Shown: one piece after another, positions 1 to 12,644 of the stretch
Position numbering within the stretch: position 1 is the stretch's first letter
Layout: each line of letters opens with the position of its first letter
Origin: Asterias rubens
Lineage: Eukaryota; Echinodermata; Asteroidea; Forcipulatida; Asteriidae
Direction: 5' to 3'
Assembly: GCF_902459465.1 (NCBI RefSeq)
Contig: NC_047072.1
Span: 16,969,776-17,033,775, forward strand
Length of the DNA: 64,000 nucleotides
The notes under the pieces: generated by a model
Told to the model about the DNA's origin: nothing
Database searches by the model: none
Seen by the model: only the letters and a program-made list of their open reading frames with translations
Position numbers and translations under genes: made by a program

Positions 1-3000
1 TCAGAGGTTTTATATTTTACCTGTGAAAACAGAGAGCAAAAATCAGTGACAGTCTGTAAGGAAATCCCTGGCCAATTATTTTTAAATGTTTGGGGAAAAA
101 GCAAACATAGTTTGTTGATGTATTGAAATCTTTACCTTGAATGTATTCATCGCTACTGTGACAGGGTTTTGCTTCTTTCTGTTCTTTCTAAGCAAGTAGA
201 ACCAATTAACCTATTTTGCTGAAACTTTCACTGTTTTTTCATCTTTCTAACCATTTGTGAAATCGACCCTAGGATGGTTAAGGTCAAATGTTTATTTTTT
301 TATATAAAAGTAATTTTTTTTTATATATTTTTTTATATTTACAGGCATCAAGAGATTGAGTACTCCTGAAGAGAATCAAGATCTTCGGATCAGTCTACAC
401 TTATAGATCTCAAGACAAGAGTTCACTGGAACAAGGAGATGAAATCACCACCGGCGACGACAACAACGATGACGACCTGATGCCACAGAGATTTCTTACT
501 GATGAGGAGGCCGATTTTTTTACTGGTTTATTCATTGAAAAATGCGCCACTTCATATAAGGTGATTTATAAGTTTTGAAAAACAAGCCCCCAACTATTTG
601 GTTTTTTTCTTTCGAACTCTGAAAACAGAAGAGCAAAAATTCAGTGACAAAGGGTTCGCCACCCGTAAGGAAACCCCTGGCCGATTTTTTAACTGTGGTT
701 GATTGAAAATTGCACCACTTCAAATTGAAAGTTGACATTTGGTAAATTTTGAAAAATAACAGGAAACCCCTCCAAATATTTTGACATACAAATAGGTTCC
801 AATTGACCTATTTGTATGTCCCCCTGAAACTTTCACTGTTTTTTCATCTTTCTAACCATTTGCAAAATCGACCCCAGTAAGGTTAGGGTCCAAGGTTCAT
901 TTTTTATGTAAAAGTAATTTATTTATATATTTTTTTATATTTACAGGCATCAAGAGATTGAGTACTCCTGAAGAGAATCAACGTCTTCGGATCAGTCTAC
1001 CCTTATAGATCTCAAGACAAGAGCTCACTGGAACAAGGAGATGAAATCACCACCGGCGACGACAACGATGACGACCTGATGCCACAGAGATGTCTTACTG
1101 ATGAGGAGGCCGATTTTTTGACTGGTTTATTCATTGAAAAATGCGCCACTTCATATAAGGTGATTTATAAGTTTTGAAAAACAAGCCCCCAACTATTTGG
1201 TTTTATATTTTGAACTCTGAAAACAGAAGAGCAAAAATTCAGTGACAAAGGGTTCGCCACCCGTAAGGAAACCCCTGGCCGATTTTTTAACTGTGTTTGA
1301 TTGAAAATTGCACCACTTCAAATTGAAAGTTGACATTTGGTAAATTTTGAAAAATAACAGGAAACCCCTCCAAATATTTTGACATACAAATAGGTTCGTT
1401 TTATTTCAGAGGTTTTATATTTTACCTGTGAAAACAGAGAGCAAAAATCAGTGACAGTCTGTAAGGAAATCCCTAGCCAATTATTTTTAAATGTTTGGGG
1501 AAAAAGCAAACATAGTTTGTGGATGTATTGAAATCTTTACCTTTAATGGATTCATCGCTACTGTGACAGGGTTTTGCTTCTTTCTGTTTTCTAAGCAAGT
1601 AGAACCAATATTTTGATATACAAATAGGTTCCTTTTATTTCAGAGGTTTTATATTTTACCTGTGAAAACTGAGGAGCAAAAATCAGTGACAGTTAGTAAG
1701 GAAATCCCTGGCCAATTAATTTTAACTGTTTTGGAAAAAAAGCAAACATAGTTTGTTGATGTATCGAAATCTTAACCTCCGATAGATTTATCGCTACTGT
1801 GACAGGGTTTTGCTTCTTTCTGTTACCTCAGCAAGTAGAACCAATTGACCTATTTTGCTGAAACTTTCACTGTTTTTTCATCTTTCTAACCATTTGTGAA
1901 ATCGACCCCAGGATGGTTAAGGTCAAATGTTCATTTTTTTATATAAAAGTAATTTTTTTTATATATTTTTTTATATTTACAGGCATCAAGGGATTGAGTA
2001 CTCCTGAAGAGAATCAACATCTTCGGATCAGTCTACACTTATAGATCTCAAGACAAGAGCTCACTGGAACAAGGAGATGAAATCACCACCGGCGACGACA
2101 ACAACAACGATGTTGACCTGATGCCACAGAGATGTCTTACTGATGAGGAGGCCGATTTTTGGACTGGTTTATGCATTGAAAAATGCGCCACTTCGTATAA
2201 GGTGATTTATAAGTTTTGAAAAACAAGCCCCCTACTCTTTGGTTTTTTTCTTTTGAACTCTGAAAACAGAAGAGCAAAAATTCAGTGACAAAGGGTTTGC
2301 CACCCGTAAGGAAACCCCTGGCCGATTTTTTAACTGTGTTTGATTGAAAATTGCACCACTTCAAATTGAAAGTTGACATTTGGTAAATTTTGAAAAATAA
2401 CAGGAAACCCCTCCAAATATTTTGACATACAAATAGGTTCGTTTTATTTCAGAGGTTTTTATATTTGACCTGTGCAAACAGAGAGCAAAAATCAGTGACA
2501 GTCTGTAAGGAAATCCCTGGCCAATTATTTTTAAATGTTTGGGGAAAAAGCAAACATAGTTTGTTGATGTATTGAAATCTTTACCTTGGATGGATTCATC
2601 GCTACTGTGACAGGGTTTTGCTTCTTTCTGTTTTCTAAGCAAGTAGAACCAATTGACCTATTTTGCTGAAACTTTCACTGTTTTTTCATCTTTCTAACCA
2701 TTTGTGAAATCGACCCCAGGATGGTTAAGGTCAAATGTTCATTTTTTTATATAAAAGTAATTTTTTTATATTTTTTTATATTTGCAGGCATCAAGAAATT
2801 GAGTACTCCTGAAGAGAATCAAGATCTTCGGATCAGTCTACACTTATAGATCTCAAGAAAAGAGCTCACTGGAACAAGGAGATGAAATCACCACCGGCGA
2901 CGACAACAACAACGATGTTGACCTGATGCCACAGAGATGTCTTACTGATGAGGAGGCCGATTTTTGGACTGGTTTATGCATTGAAAATGCGCCACTTCAT

Positions 3001-3205
3001 ATAAGGTGATTTATAAGTTTTGAAAACAAGCCCCCAACTATTTGGTTTTATATTTTGAACTCTGAAAACAGAAGAGCAAAAATTCAGTGACAAAGGGTTC
3101 GCCACCCGTAAGGAAACCCCTGGCCGATTTTTTAACTGTGTTTGATTGAAAATTGCACCACTTCAATATGAAAGTTGACATTTGGTAAATTTTGAAAAAT
3201 AACGA
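1..3205. repeat. Irregular ~0.8 kb tandem array (X/Y modules)
   Basis: Two alternating modules repeat here. Module X begins near a TTTACAGGCATCAAG-like string at about 339, 938, 1975 and 2784 and carries an acidic triplet-rich stretch (GACGACAACAACGATG type). Module Y is AT-rich and starts around CAGAGGTTTTATATTTTACC at about 1, 1407, 1640 and 2450. Spacings between X modules are 599, 1037 and 809 bp, so Y has been partly deleted in one unit and partly duplicated in another. Copies are roughly 90-95% alike by eye. It is unrelated to the satellite beyond the gap. One frame of module X stays open for about 60 codons in three copies but has no ATG; it is treated as repeat, not gene. Confidence 0.85.
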
Positions 3206-3305
3206 NNNNNNNNNNNNNNNNNNNNNNNNNNNNNNNNNNNNNNNNNNNNNNNNNNNNNNNNNNNNNNNNNNNNNNNNNNNNNNNNNNNNNNNNNNNNNNN
3301 NNNNN
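3206..3305. other. Assembly gap (100 N)
   Basis: Exactly 100 N between two unrelated tandem arrays. The round length suggests a gap of unknown true size; reading frames crossing it are meaningless. Confidence 0.98.
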
Positions 3306-6300
3306 AAAGCTCAAGTAAGCGGGGTTGCTCAGAAACGATTTCAACAACCTCCACTATGGGAGTTTTGTGCACAGAGCTGTCGGAGAGAAAAACAAAATGT
3401 ACAATGGGTAATTTCGGTCCCAGTATCATGCTCAAGCTTCAAAATCTTCAAAATTTTACCACCACAGGATTGCCATGTTCAAGGGCTTTCCTCTCGTACA
3501 AAACTTAATGCTCTGACGATTTTTAAGGCGGGGCTAGATGCGACGGCGTGAGCAGGCACCCATTAGAAATTGACGTACACTGTGCGTGTATACAATGTAC
3601 ACAAACACACGGCGCAGTCAGGGAACCCAACCAAAACTAATAGTCATTCAAAAAATAGGCCCGGACAATTAAAAACTTTCAGCAATGCTCTGGAATAACT
3701 CTGGAACTAAAAAAGCCACAGAGATGCAGTTTGTACCTTAGTCATCGTGGCATGTCCCTGCATCCATTTGTTAAAGGTTTAGGGCGACTTGCACACTTCT
3801 TGATAGAAAAAGCTCAAGTAAGCGGGGTTGCTCAGAAACGATTTCAACAACCTCCACTATGGGAGTTTTGTGCACAGAGCTGTCGGAGAAAAAAACAAAA
3901 TGTAAACCGGGTAATTTCGATCCCATATCATGCTCAATCTTCAAAATTTTACCACCACAGGATTGCCATGTTCAAGGGCTTTCCTCTCGTACAAAACATA
4001 ATGCTCTGACGATTTTTAAGGCGGGGCTAGATGCGACGGCGTGAGCAGGCACCCATTAGAAATTGACGTACACTGTGCGTGTATACAATGTACACAAACA
4101 CACGGCGCAGTCAGGGAACCCAACCAAAACTAATAGTCATTCAAAAAATAGGCCCGGACAATTAAAAACTTTCAGCAATGCTCTGGAATAACTCTGGAAC
4201 TAAAAAAGCCAGAGAGATGCAGTTTGTACCTTAGTCATCGTGGCATGTCCCTGCATCCATTTGTTAAAGGTTTAGGGCGACTTGCACACTTCTTGATAGA
4301 AAAAAGCTCAAGTAAGCGGGGTTGCTCAGAAACGATTTCAACAACCTCCACTATGGGAGTTTTGTGCACAGAGCTGTCGGAGAGAAAAACAAAATGTACA
4401 ATGGGTAATTTCGATCCCAGTATCATGCTCAAGCTTCAAATCTTCAAAATTTTACCACCACAGGATTGCCATGTTCAAGGGCTTTCCTCTCGTACAAAAC
4501 TTAATGCTCTGACGATTTTTAAGGCGGGGCTAGATGCGACGGCGTGAGCAGGCACCCATTAGAAATTGACGTACACTGTGCGTGTATACAATGTACACAA
4601 ACACACGGCGCAGTCAGGGAACCCAACCAAAACTAATAGTCATTCAAAAAATAGGCCCGGACAATTAAAAACTTTCAGCAATGCTCTGGAATAACTCTGG
4701 AACTAAAAAAGCCAGAGAGATGCAGTTTGTACCTTAGTCATCGTGGCATGTCCCTGCATCCATTTGTTAAAGGTTTAGGGCGACTTGCACACTTCTTGAT
4801 AGAAAAAAGCTCAAGTAAGCGGGGTTGCTCAGAAACGATTTCAACAACCTCCACTATGGGAGTTTTGTGCACAGAGCTGTCGGAGAGAAAAACAAAATGT
4901 ACAATGGGTAATTTCGATCCCAGTATCATGCTCAAGCTTCAAAATCTTCAAAATTTTACCACCACAGGATTGCCATGTTCAAGGGCTTTCCTCTCGTACA
5001 AAACTTAATGCTCTGACGATTTTTAAGGCGGGGCTAGATGCGACGGCGTGAGCAGGCACCCAATAGAAATTGACGTACACTGTGCGTGTATACAATGTAC
5101 ACAAACACACGGCGCAGTCAGGGAACCCAACCAAAACTAATAGTCATTCAAAAAATAGGCCCGGACAATTAAAAACTTTCAGCAATGCTCTGGAATAACT
5201 CTGGAACTAAAAAAGCCAGAGAGATGCAGTTTGTACCTTAGTCATCGTGGCATGTCCCTGCATCCATTTGTTAAAGGTTTAGGGCGACTTGCACACTTCT
5301 TGATAGAAAAAAGCTCAAGTAAGCGGGGTTGCTCAGAAACGATTTCAACAACCTCCACTATGGGAGTTTTGTGCACAGAGCAGTCGGAGAAAAAAACAAA
5401 ATGTAAACCGGGTAATTTCGATCCCATATCATGCTCAATCTTCAAAATTTTACCACCAGAGGATTGCCATGTTTAAGGGCTTTCCTCTCGTACAAAACTT
5501 AATGCTCTGACGATTTTTAAGGCGGGGCTAGATGCGACGGCGTGAGCAGGCACCCATTAGAAATTGACGTACACTGTGCGTGTATACAATGTACACAAAC
5601 ACACGGCGCAGTCAGGGAACCCAACCAAAAATAATAGTCATTCAAAAAATAGGCCCGGACAATTAAAAACTTTCAGCAATGCTCTGGAATAACTCTGGAA
5701 CTAAAAAATCCAGAGAGATGCAGTTTGTACCTTAGTCATCGTGGCATGTCCCTGCATCCATTTGTTAAAGGTTTAGGGCGACTTGCACACTTCTTGATAG
5801 AAAAAAGCTCAAGTAAGCGGGGTTGCTCAGAAACGATTTCAACAACCTCCACTATGGGAGTTTTGTGCACAGAGCTGTCGGAGAGAAAAACACAATGTAC
5901 AATGGGTAATTTCGATCCCAGTATCATGCTCAAGCTTCAAATCTTCAAAATTTTACCACCACAGGATTGCCATGTTCAAGGGCTTTCCTCTCGTACAAAA
6001 CTTAATGCTCTGACGATTTTTAAGGCGGGGCTAGATGCGACGGCGTGAGCAGGCACCCATTAGAAACTGACGTACACTGTGCGTGTATACAATGTACACA
6101 AACACACGGCGCAGTCAGGGAACCCAACCAAAAATAATAGTCATTCAAAAAATAGGCCCGGACAATTAAAAACTTTCAGCAATGCTCTGGAATAACTCTG
6201 GAACTAAAAATGCCACAGAGATGCAGTTTGTACCTTAGTCATCGTGGCATGTCCCTGCATCCATTTGTTAAAGGTTTAGGGCGACTTGCACACTTCTTGA

Positions 6301-8105
6301 TAGGAAAAAGCTCAAGTAAGCGGGGTGGCTCAGAAACGATTTCAACAACCTCCACTATGGGAGTTTTGTGCACAGAGCTGTCGGAGAGAAAAACACAATG
6401 TACAATGGGTAATTTCGATCCCAGTATCATGCTCAAGCTTCAAAATCTTCAAAATTTTACCACCACAGGATTGCCATGTTCAAGGGCTTTCCTCTCGTAC
6501 AAAACTTAATGCTCTGACGATTTTTAAGGCGGGGCTAGATGCGACGGCGTGAGCAGGCACCCAATAGAAATTGACGTACACTGTGCGTGTATACAATGTA
6601 CACAAACACACGGCGCAGTCAGGGAACCCAACCAAAAATAATAGTCATTCAAAATATAGGCCCGGACAATTAAAAACTTTCAGCAATGCTCTGGAATAAC
6701 TCTGGAACTAAACATGCCACAGAGATGCAGTTTGTACCTTAGTCATCGTGGCATGTCCCTGCATCCATTTGTTAAAGGTTTAGGGCGACTTGCACACTTC
6801 TTGATAGAAAAAAGCTCAAGTAAGCGGGGTTGCTCAGAAACGATTTCAACAACCTCCACTATGGGAGTTTTGTGCACAGAGCAGTCGGAGAAAAAAACAA
6901 AATGTAAACCGGGTAATTTCGATCCCATATCAAGCTCAATCTTCAAAATTTTACCACCAGAGGATTGCCATGGTTAAGGGCTTTCCTCTCGTACAAAACG
7001 TAATGCTCTGACGATTTTAAGGCGGGGCTAGATGCGACGGCGTGAGCAGGCACCCATTAGAAATTGACGTACACTGTGCGTGTATACAATGTACACAAAC
7101 ACACGGCGCAGTCAGGGAACCCAACCAAAAATAATAGTCATTCAAAAAATAGGCCCGGACAATTAAAAACTTTCAGCAATGCTCTGGAATAACTCTGGAA
7201 CTAAAAATGCCACAGAGATGCAGTTTGTACCTTAGTCATCGTGGCATGTCCCTGCATCCATTTGTTAAAGGTTTAGGGCGACTTGCACACTTCTTGATAG
7301 GAAAAAGCTCAAGTAAGCGGGGTGGCTCAGAAACGATTTCAACAACCTCCACTATGGGAGTTTTGTGCACAGAGCAGTCGGAGAAAAAAACAAAATGTAA
7401 ACCGGGTAATTTCGATCCCATATCATGCTCAATCTTCAAAATTTTACCACCAGAGGATTGCCATGTTTAAGGGCTTTCCTCTCGTACAAAACCTAATGCT
7501 CCGACGATTTTTAAGGCGGGGCGAGATGCGACGGCGTGAGCAGGCACCCAATAGAAATTGACGTACACTGTGCGTGTATACAATGTACACAAACACACGG
7601 CGCAGTCAGGGAACCCAACCAAAAATAATAGTCATTCAAAAAATAGGCCCGGACAATTAAAAACTTTCAGCAATGCTCTGGAATAACTCTGGAACTAAAC
7701 ATGCCACAGAGATGCAGTTTGTACCTTAGTCATCGTGGCATGTCCCTGCATCCATTTGTTAAAGGTTTAGGGCGACTTGTACACTTCTTGATAGGAAAAA
7801 GCTCAAGTAAGCTCAGAAACGATTTCAACAACCTCCACTATGGGAGTTTTGTGCACAGAGCTGTCGGAGAGAAAAACAAAATGTACAATGGGTAATTTCG
7901 ATCCCAGTATCATGCTCAATCTTCAAAATTTTACCACCACAGGATTGCCATGTTCAAGGGCTTTCCTCTCGTACAAAACTTAAGGCTCTGACGATTTTTA
8001 AAGGCGGGGCCAGATGCGACGGCGCGCGCAGGCACCCATTAGAAATTGACGTACACTGTGCGTGTATACAACGTATACAAAGACCCGGCGCAGTCAGGAT
8101 TCCAA
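3306..8105. repeat. ~500 bp satellite, block 1, trimeric higher-order repeat
   Basis: Nearly ten monomers of 493-504 bp in direct tandem. A phase marker (GCAGTTTGTACC) recurs at about 3726, 4219, 4722, 5226, 5720, 6223, 6727, 7220 and 7714. Three monomer types alternate. Type A has GTAAACCGGG (3902, 5403, 6904), type B has AAGCTTCAAATCTTC (4431, 5932) and type C has AAGCTTCAAAATCTTC (3434, 4934, 6435). Each recurs every 1500-1501 bp, so the array is a trimer repeat. An extra A-like monomer near 7397 breaks the pattern before block 2. Short open frames exist on both strands of each monomer; nothing indicates they are genes. Confidence 0.93.
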
Positions 8106-11100
8106 CCAACAATAGGGGGGGGGGTCATTCAAAAAATAGGCCCGGACAATTAAAAACTTTCAGCAATGCTCTGGAATAACTCTGGACCAAAAAATGCTAG
8201 GGAGATGCAGTTTGTATCTTAGTCATCCTGGCATGTTCCTGCGTCCATTTTTGTAAGGTTTAGGGCGACTTGCACACTTCTTGATAGAAAAAAGCTCAAG
8301 TAGGCGGGGTTGCTCAGAAACGATTTCAACAACCTCCACTATGGGAGTTTTGTGCACAGAGCTGTCGGAGAGAAAAACAAAATGTACAATGGGTAATTTC
8401 GATCCCAGTATCATGCTCAATCTTTAAAATTTTACCACCAGAGGATTGCCTTGTTCAAGGGCTTCCCTCTCGTACAAAACTTAATGCTCTGACGACTTTT
8501 AAGGCGGGGCCAGATGCGACGGCGCGCGCAGGCACCCATTAGAAATTGACGTACACTGTGCGTGTATACAACGTATACAAAGACACGGCGCAGTCAGGAT
8601 TCCAACCAACAATAGGGGGGGGGGGTCATTCAAAAAATAGGCCCGGACAATTAAAAACTTTCAGCAATGCTCTGGAATAACTCTGGACCAAAAAATGCTA
8701 GGGAGATGCAGTTTGTACCTTAGTCATCCTGGCATGTTCCTGCGTCCATTTTTGTAAGGTTTAGGGCGACTTGCACACTTCTTGATAGAAAAAAGCTCAA
8801 GTAGGCGGGGTTGCTCAGAAACGATTTTAACAACCTCCACTATGGGAGTTTTGTGCACAGAGCTGTCGGAGAGAAAAACAAAATGTACAATGGGTAATTT
8901 CGATCCCAGTATCATGCTCAATCTTCAAAATTTTACCACCACAGGATTGCCATGTTCAAGGGCTTCCCTCTCGTACAAAACTTAATGCTCTGACGATTTT
9001 TAAGGCGGGGCCAGATGCGACGGCGCGCGCAGGCACCCATTAGAAATTGACGTACACTGTGCGTGTATACAACGTATACAAAGACACGGCGCAGTCAGGA
9101 TTCCAACCAACAATAGGGGGGGGGGTCATTCAAAAAATAGGCCCGGACAATTAAAAACTTTCAGCAATACTCTGGAATAACTCTGGACCAAAAAATGCTA
9201 GGGAGATGCAGTTTGTACCTTAGTCATCCTGGCATGTTCCTGCGTCCATTTTGTAAGGTTTTGGGCGACTTGCACACTTCTTGATAGAAAAAAGCTCAAG
9301 TAGGCGGGGTTGCTCAGAAACGATTTCAACAACCTCCACTATGGGAGTTTTGTGCACAGAGCTGTCGGAGAGAAAAACAAAATGTACAATGGGTAATTTC
9401 GATCCCAGTATCATGCTCAATCTTCAAAATTTTACCACCACAGGATTGCCATGTTCAAGGGCTTTCCTCTCGTGTAAAACTTAATGCTCTGACGATTTTT
9501 AAGGCGGGGCCAGATGCGACGGCGCGAGCAGGCACCCATTAGAAATTGACGTACACTGTGCGTGTATACAACGTATACAAAGACACGGCGCAGTCAGGAT
9601 TCCAACCAACTATAGGGGGGGGGTCATTCAAAAAATAGGCCCGGACAATTAAAAACTTTCAGCAATGCTCTGGAATAACTCTGGACCAAAAAATGCTAGG
9701 GAGATGCAGTTTGTATCTTAGTCATCCTGGCATGTTCCTGCGTCCATTTTTGTAAGGTTTAGGGCGACTTGCACACTTCTTGATAGAAAAAAGCTCAAGT
9801 AGGCGGGGTTGCTCAGAAACGATTTCAACAACCTCCACTATGGGAGTTTTGTGCACAGAGCTGTCGGAGAGAAAAACAAAATGTACAATGGGTAATTTCG
9901 ATCCCAGTATCATGCTCAATCTTAAAATTTTACCACCAGAGGATTGCCTTGTTCAAGGGCTTCCCTCTCGTACAAAACTTAATGCTCTGACGACTTTTAA
10001 GGCGGGGCCAGATGCGACGGCGCGCGCAGGCACCCATTAGAAATTGACGTACACTGTGCGTGTATACAACGTATACAAAGACACGGCGCAGTCAGGATTC
10101 CAACCAACAATAGGGGGGTCATTCAAAAAATAGGCCCGGACAATTAAAAACTTTCAGCAATGCTCTGGAATAACTCTGGACCAAAAAATGCTAGGGAGAT
10201 GCAGTTTGTACCTTAGTCATCCTGGCATGTTCCTGCGTCCATTTTTGTAAGGTTTAGGGCGACTTGCACACTTCTTGATAGAAAAAAGCTCAAGTAGGCG
10301 GGGTTGCTCAGAAACGATTTTAACAACCTCCACTATGGGAGTTTTGTGCACAGAGCTGTCGGAGAGAAAAACAAAATGTACAATGGGTAATTTCGATCCC
10401 AGTATCATGCTCAATCTTCAAAATTTTACCACCACAGGATTGCCATGTTCAAGGGCTTCCCTCTCGTACAAAACTTAATGCTCTGAAGATTTTTAAGGCG
10501 GGGCCAGATGCGACGGCGCGCGCAGGCACCCATTAGAAATTGACGTACACTGTGCGTGTATACAACGTATACAAAGACACGGCGCAGTCAGGATTCCAAC
10601 CAACAATAGGGGGGGGGGGTCATTCAAAAAATAGGCCCGGACAATTAAAAACTTTCAGCAATACTCTGGAATAACTCTGGACCAAAAAATGCTAGGGAGA
10701 TGCAGTTTGTACCTTAGTCATCCTGGCATGTTCCTGCGTCCATTTTTGTAAGGTTTTGGGCGACTTGCACACTTCTTGATAGAAAAAAGCTCAAGTAGGC
10801 GGGGTTGCTCAGAAACGATTTCAACAACCTCCACTATGGGAGTTTTGTGCACAGAGCTGTCGGAGAGAAAAACAAAATGTACAATGGGTAATTTCGATCC
10901 CAGTATCATGCTCAATCTTCAAAATTTTACCACCACAGGATTGCCATGTTCAAGGGCTTTCCTCTCGTGTAAAACTTAATGCTCTGACGATTTTTAAGGC
11001 GGGGCCAGATGCGACGGCGCGAGCAGGCACCCATTAGAAATTGACGTACACTGTGCGTGTATACAACGTATACAAAGACACGGCGCAGTCAGGATTCCAA

Positions 11101-12644
11101 CCAACTATAGGGGGGGGGGTCATTCAAAAAATAGGCCCGGACAATTAAAAACTTTCAGCAATGCTCTGGAATAACTCTGGACCAAAAAATGCTAGGGAGA
11201 TGCAGTTTGTACCTTAGTCATCCTGGCATGTTCCTGCGTCCATTTGTTTAAGGTTTAGGGCGACTTGCACACTGCTTGATAGAAAAAAGCTCAAGTAGGC
11301 GGGGTTGCTCAGAAACGATTTCAACAACCTCCACTATGGGAGTTTTGTGCACAGAGCTGTCGGAGAGAAAAACAAAATGTACAACGGGTAATTTCGATCC
11401 CAGTATCATGCTCAATCTTCAAAATTTTACCACCACAGGATTGCCATGTTCAAGGGCTTCCCTCTCGTACGAAACTTAATGCTCTGACGATTTTTAAGGC
11501 GGGGCCAGATGCGACGGCGCGAGCAGGCACCCGTTAGAAATTGACGTACACTGTGCGTGTATACAACGTATACAAAGACACGGCGCAGTCAGGATTCCAA
11601 CCAACAATAGGGGGGGGTCATTCAAAAAATAGGCCCGGACAATTAAAAACTTTCAGCAATGCTCTGGAATAACTCTGGACCAAAAAATGCTAGGGAGATG
11701 CAGTTTGTACCTTAGTCATCCTGGCATGTTCCTGCGTCCGTTTCTTTAAGGTTTAGGGCGACTTGCACACTGCTTGATAGAAAAAAGCTCAAGTAGGCGG
11801 GGTTGCTCAGAAACGATTTCAACAACCTCCACTATGGGAGTTTTGTGCACAGAGCTGTCGGAGAGAAAAACAAAATGTACAATGGGTAATTTCGATCCCA
11901 GTATCATGCTCAATCTTCAAAATTTTACCACCACAGGATTGCCATGTTCAAGGGCTTTCCTCTCGTACAAAACTTAATGCTCTGACGATTTTTAAGGCGG
12001 GGCCAGATGCGACGGCGCGAGCAGGCACCCATTAGAAATTGACGTACACTGTGCGTGTATACAACGTATACAAAGACACGGCGCAGTCAGGATTCCAACC
12101 AACAATAGGGGGGGTCATTCAAAAAATAGGCCCGGACAATTAAAAACTTTCAGCAATGCTCTGGAATAACTCTGGACCAAAAAATGCTAGGGAGATGCAG
12201 TTTGTACCATAGTCATCCTGGCATGTTCCTGCGTCCATTTTTTAAAGGTTTAGGGCGACTTGCACACTTCTTGATAGAAAAAAGCTCAAGTAGGCGGGGT
12301 TGCTCAGAAACGATTTCAACAACCTCCACTATGGGAGTTTTGTGCACAGAGCTGTCGGAAGGAAAAACAAAATGTACAACGGGTAATTTCGATACCAGTA
12401 TCATGCTCAATCTTCAAAATTTTACCACCACAGGATTGCCATGTTCAAGGGCTTTCCTCTCGTACAAAACTTAATGCTCTGACGATTTTTAAGGCGGGGC
12501 CAGATGCGACGGCGCGAGCAGGCACCCATTAGAAATTGATGTACACTGTGCGTGTATACAACGTAAACAAAGACACGGCGCAGTCAGGATTCCAACCAAC
12601 AATAGGGGGGTCGTTCCAAAAATAGGCCCGGACAATTAAAAACT
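8106..12644. repeat. ~500 bp satellite, block 2, with poly-G tract per monomer
   Basis: Nine monomers of 495-502 bp, same family as block 1 but a separate subfamily: GTATACAACGTATAC replaces the block 1 string, and every monomer carries a G run (about 6-11 G) near 8107, 8616, 9115, 9613, 10112, 10610, 11108, 11609, 12107 and 12605. A second trimer is visible. Diagnostic variants GACGACTTTT (8491, 9989), ACGATTTTAACAACC (8821, 10314) and CTCGTGTAAAAC (about 9469, 10964) each recur after 1493-1498 bp. The last monomers (11.2-12.6 kb) do not follow the trimer. Confidence 0.92.
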
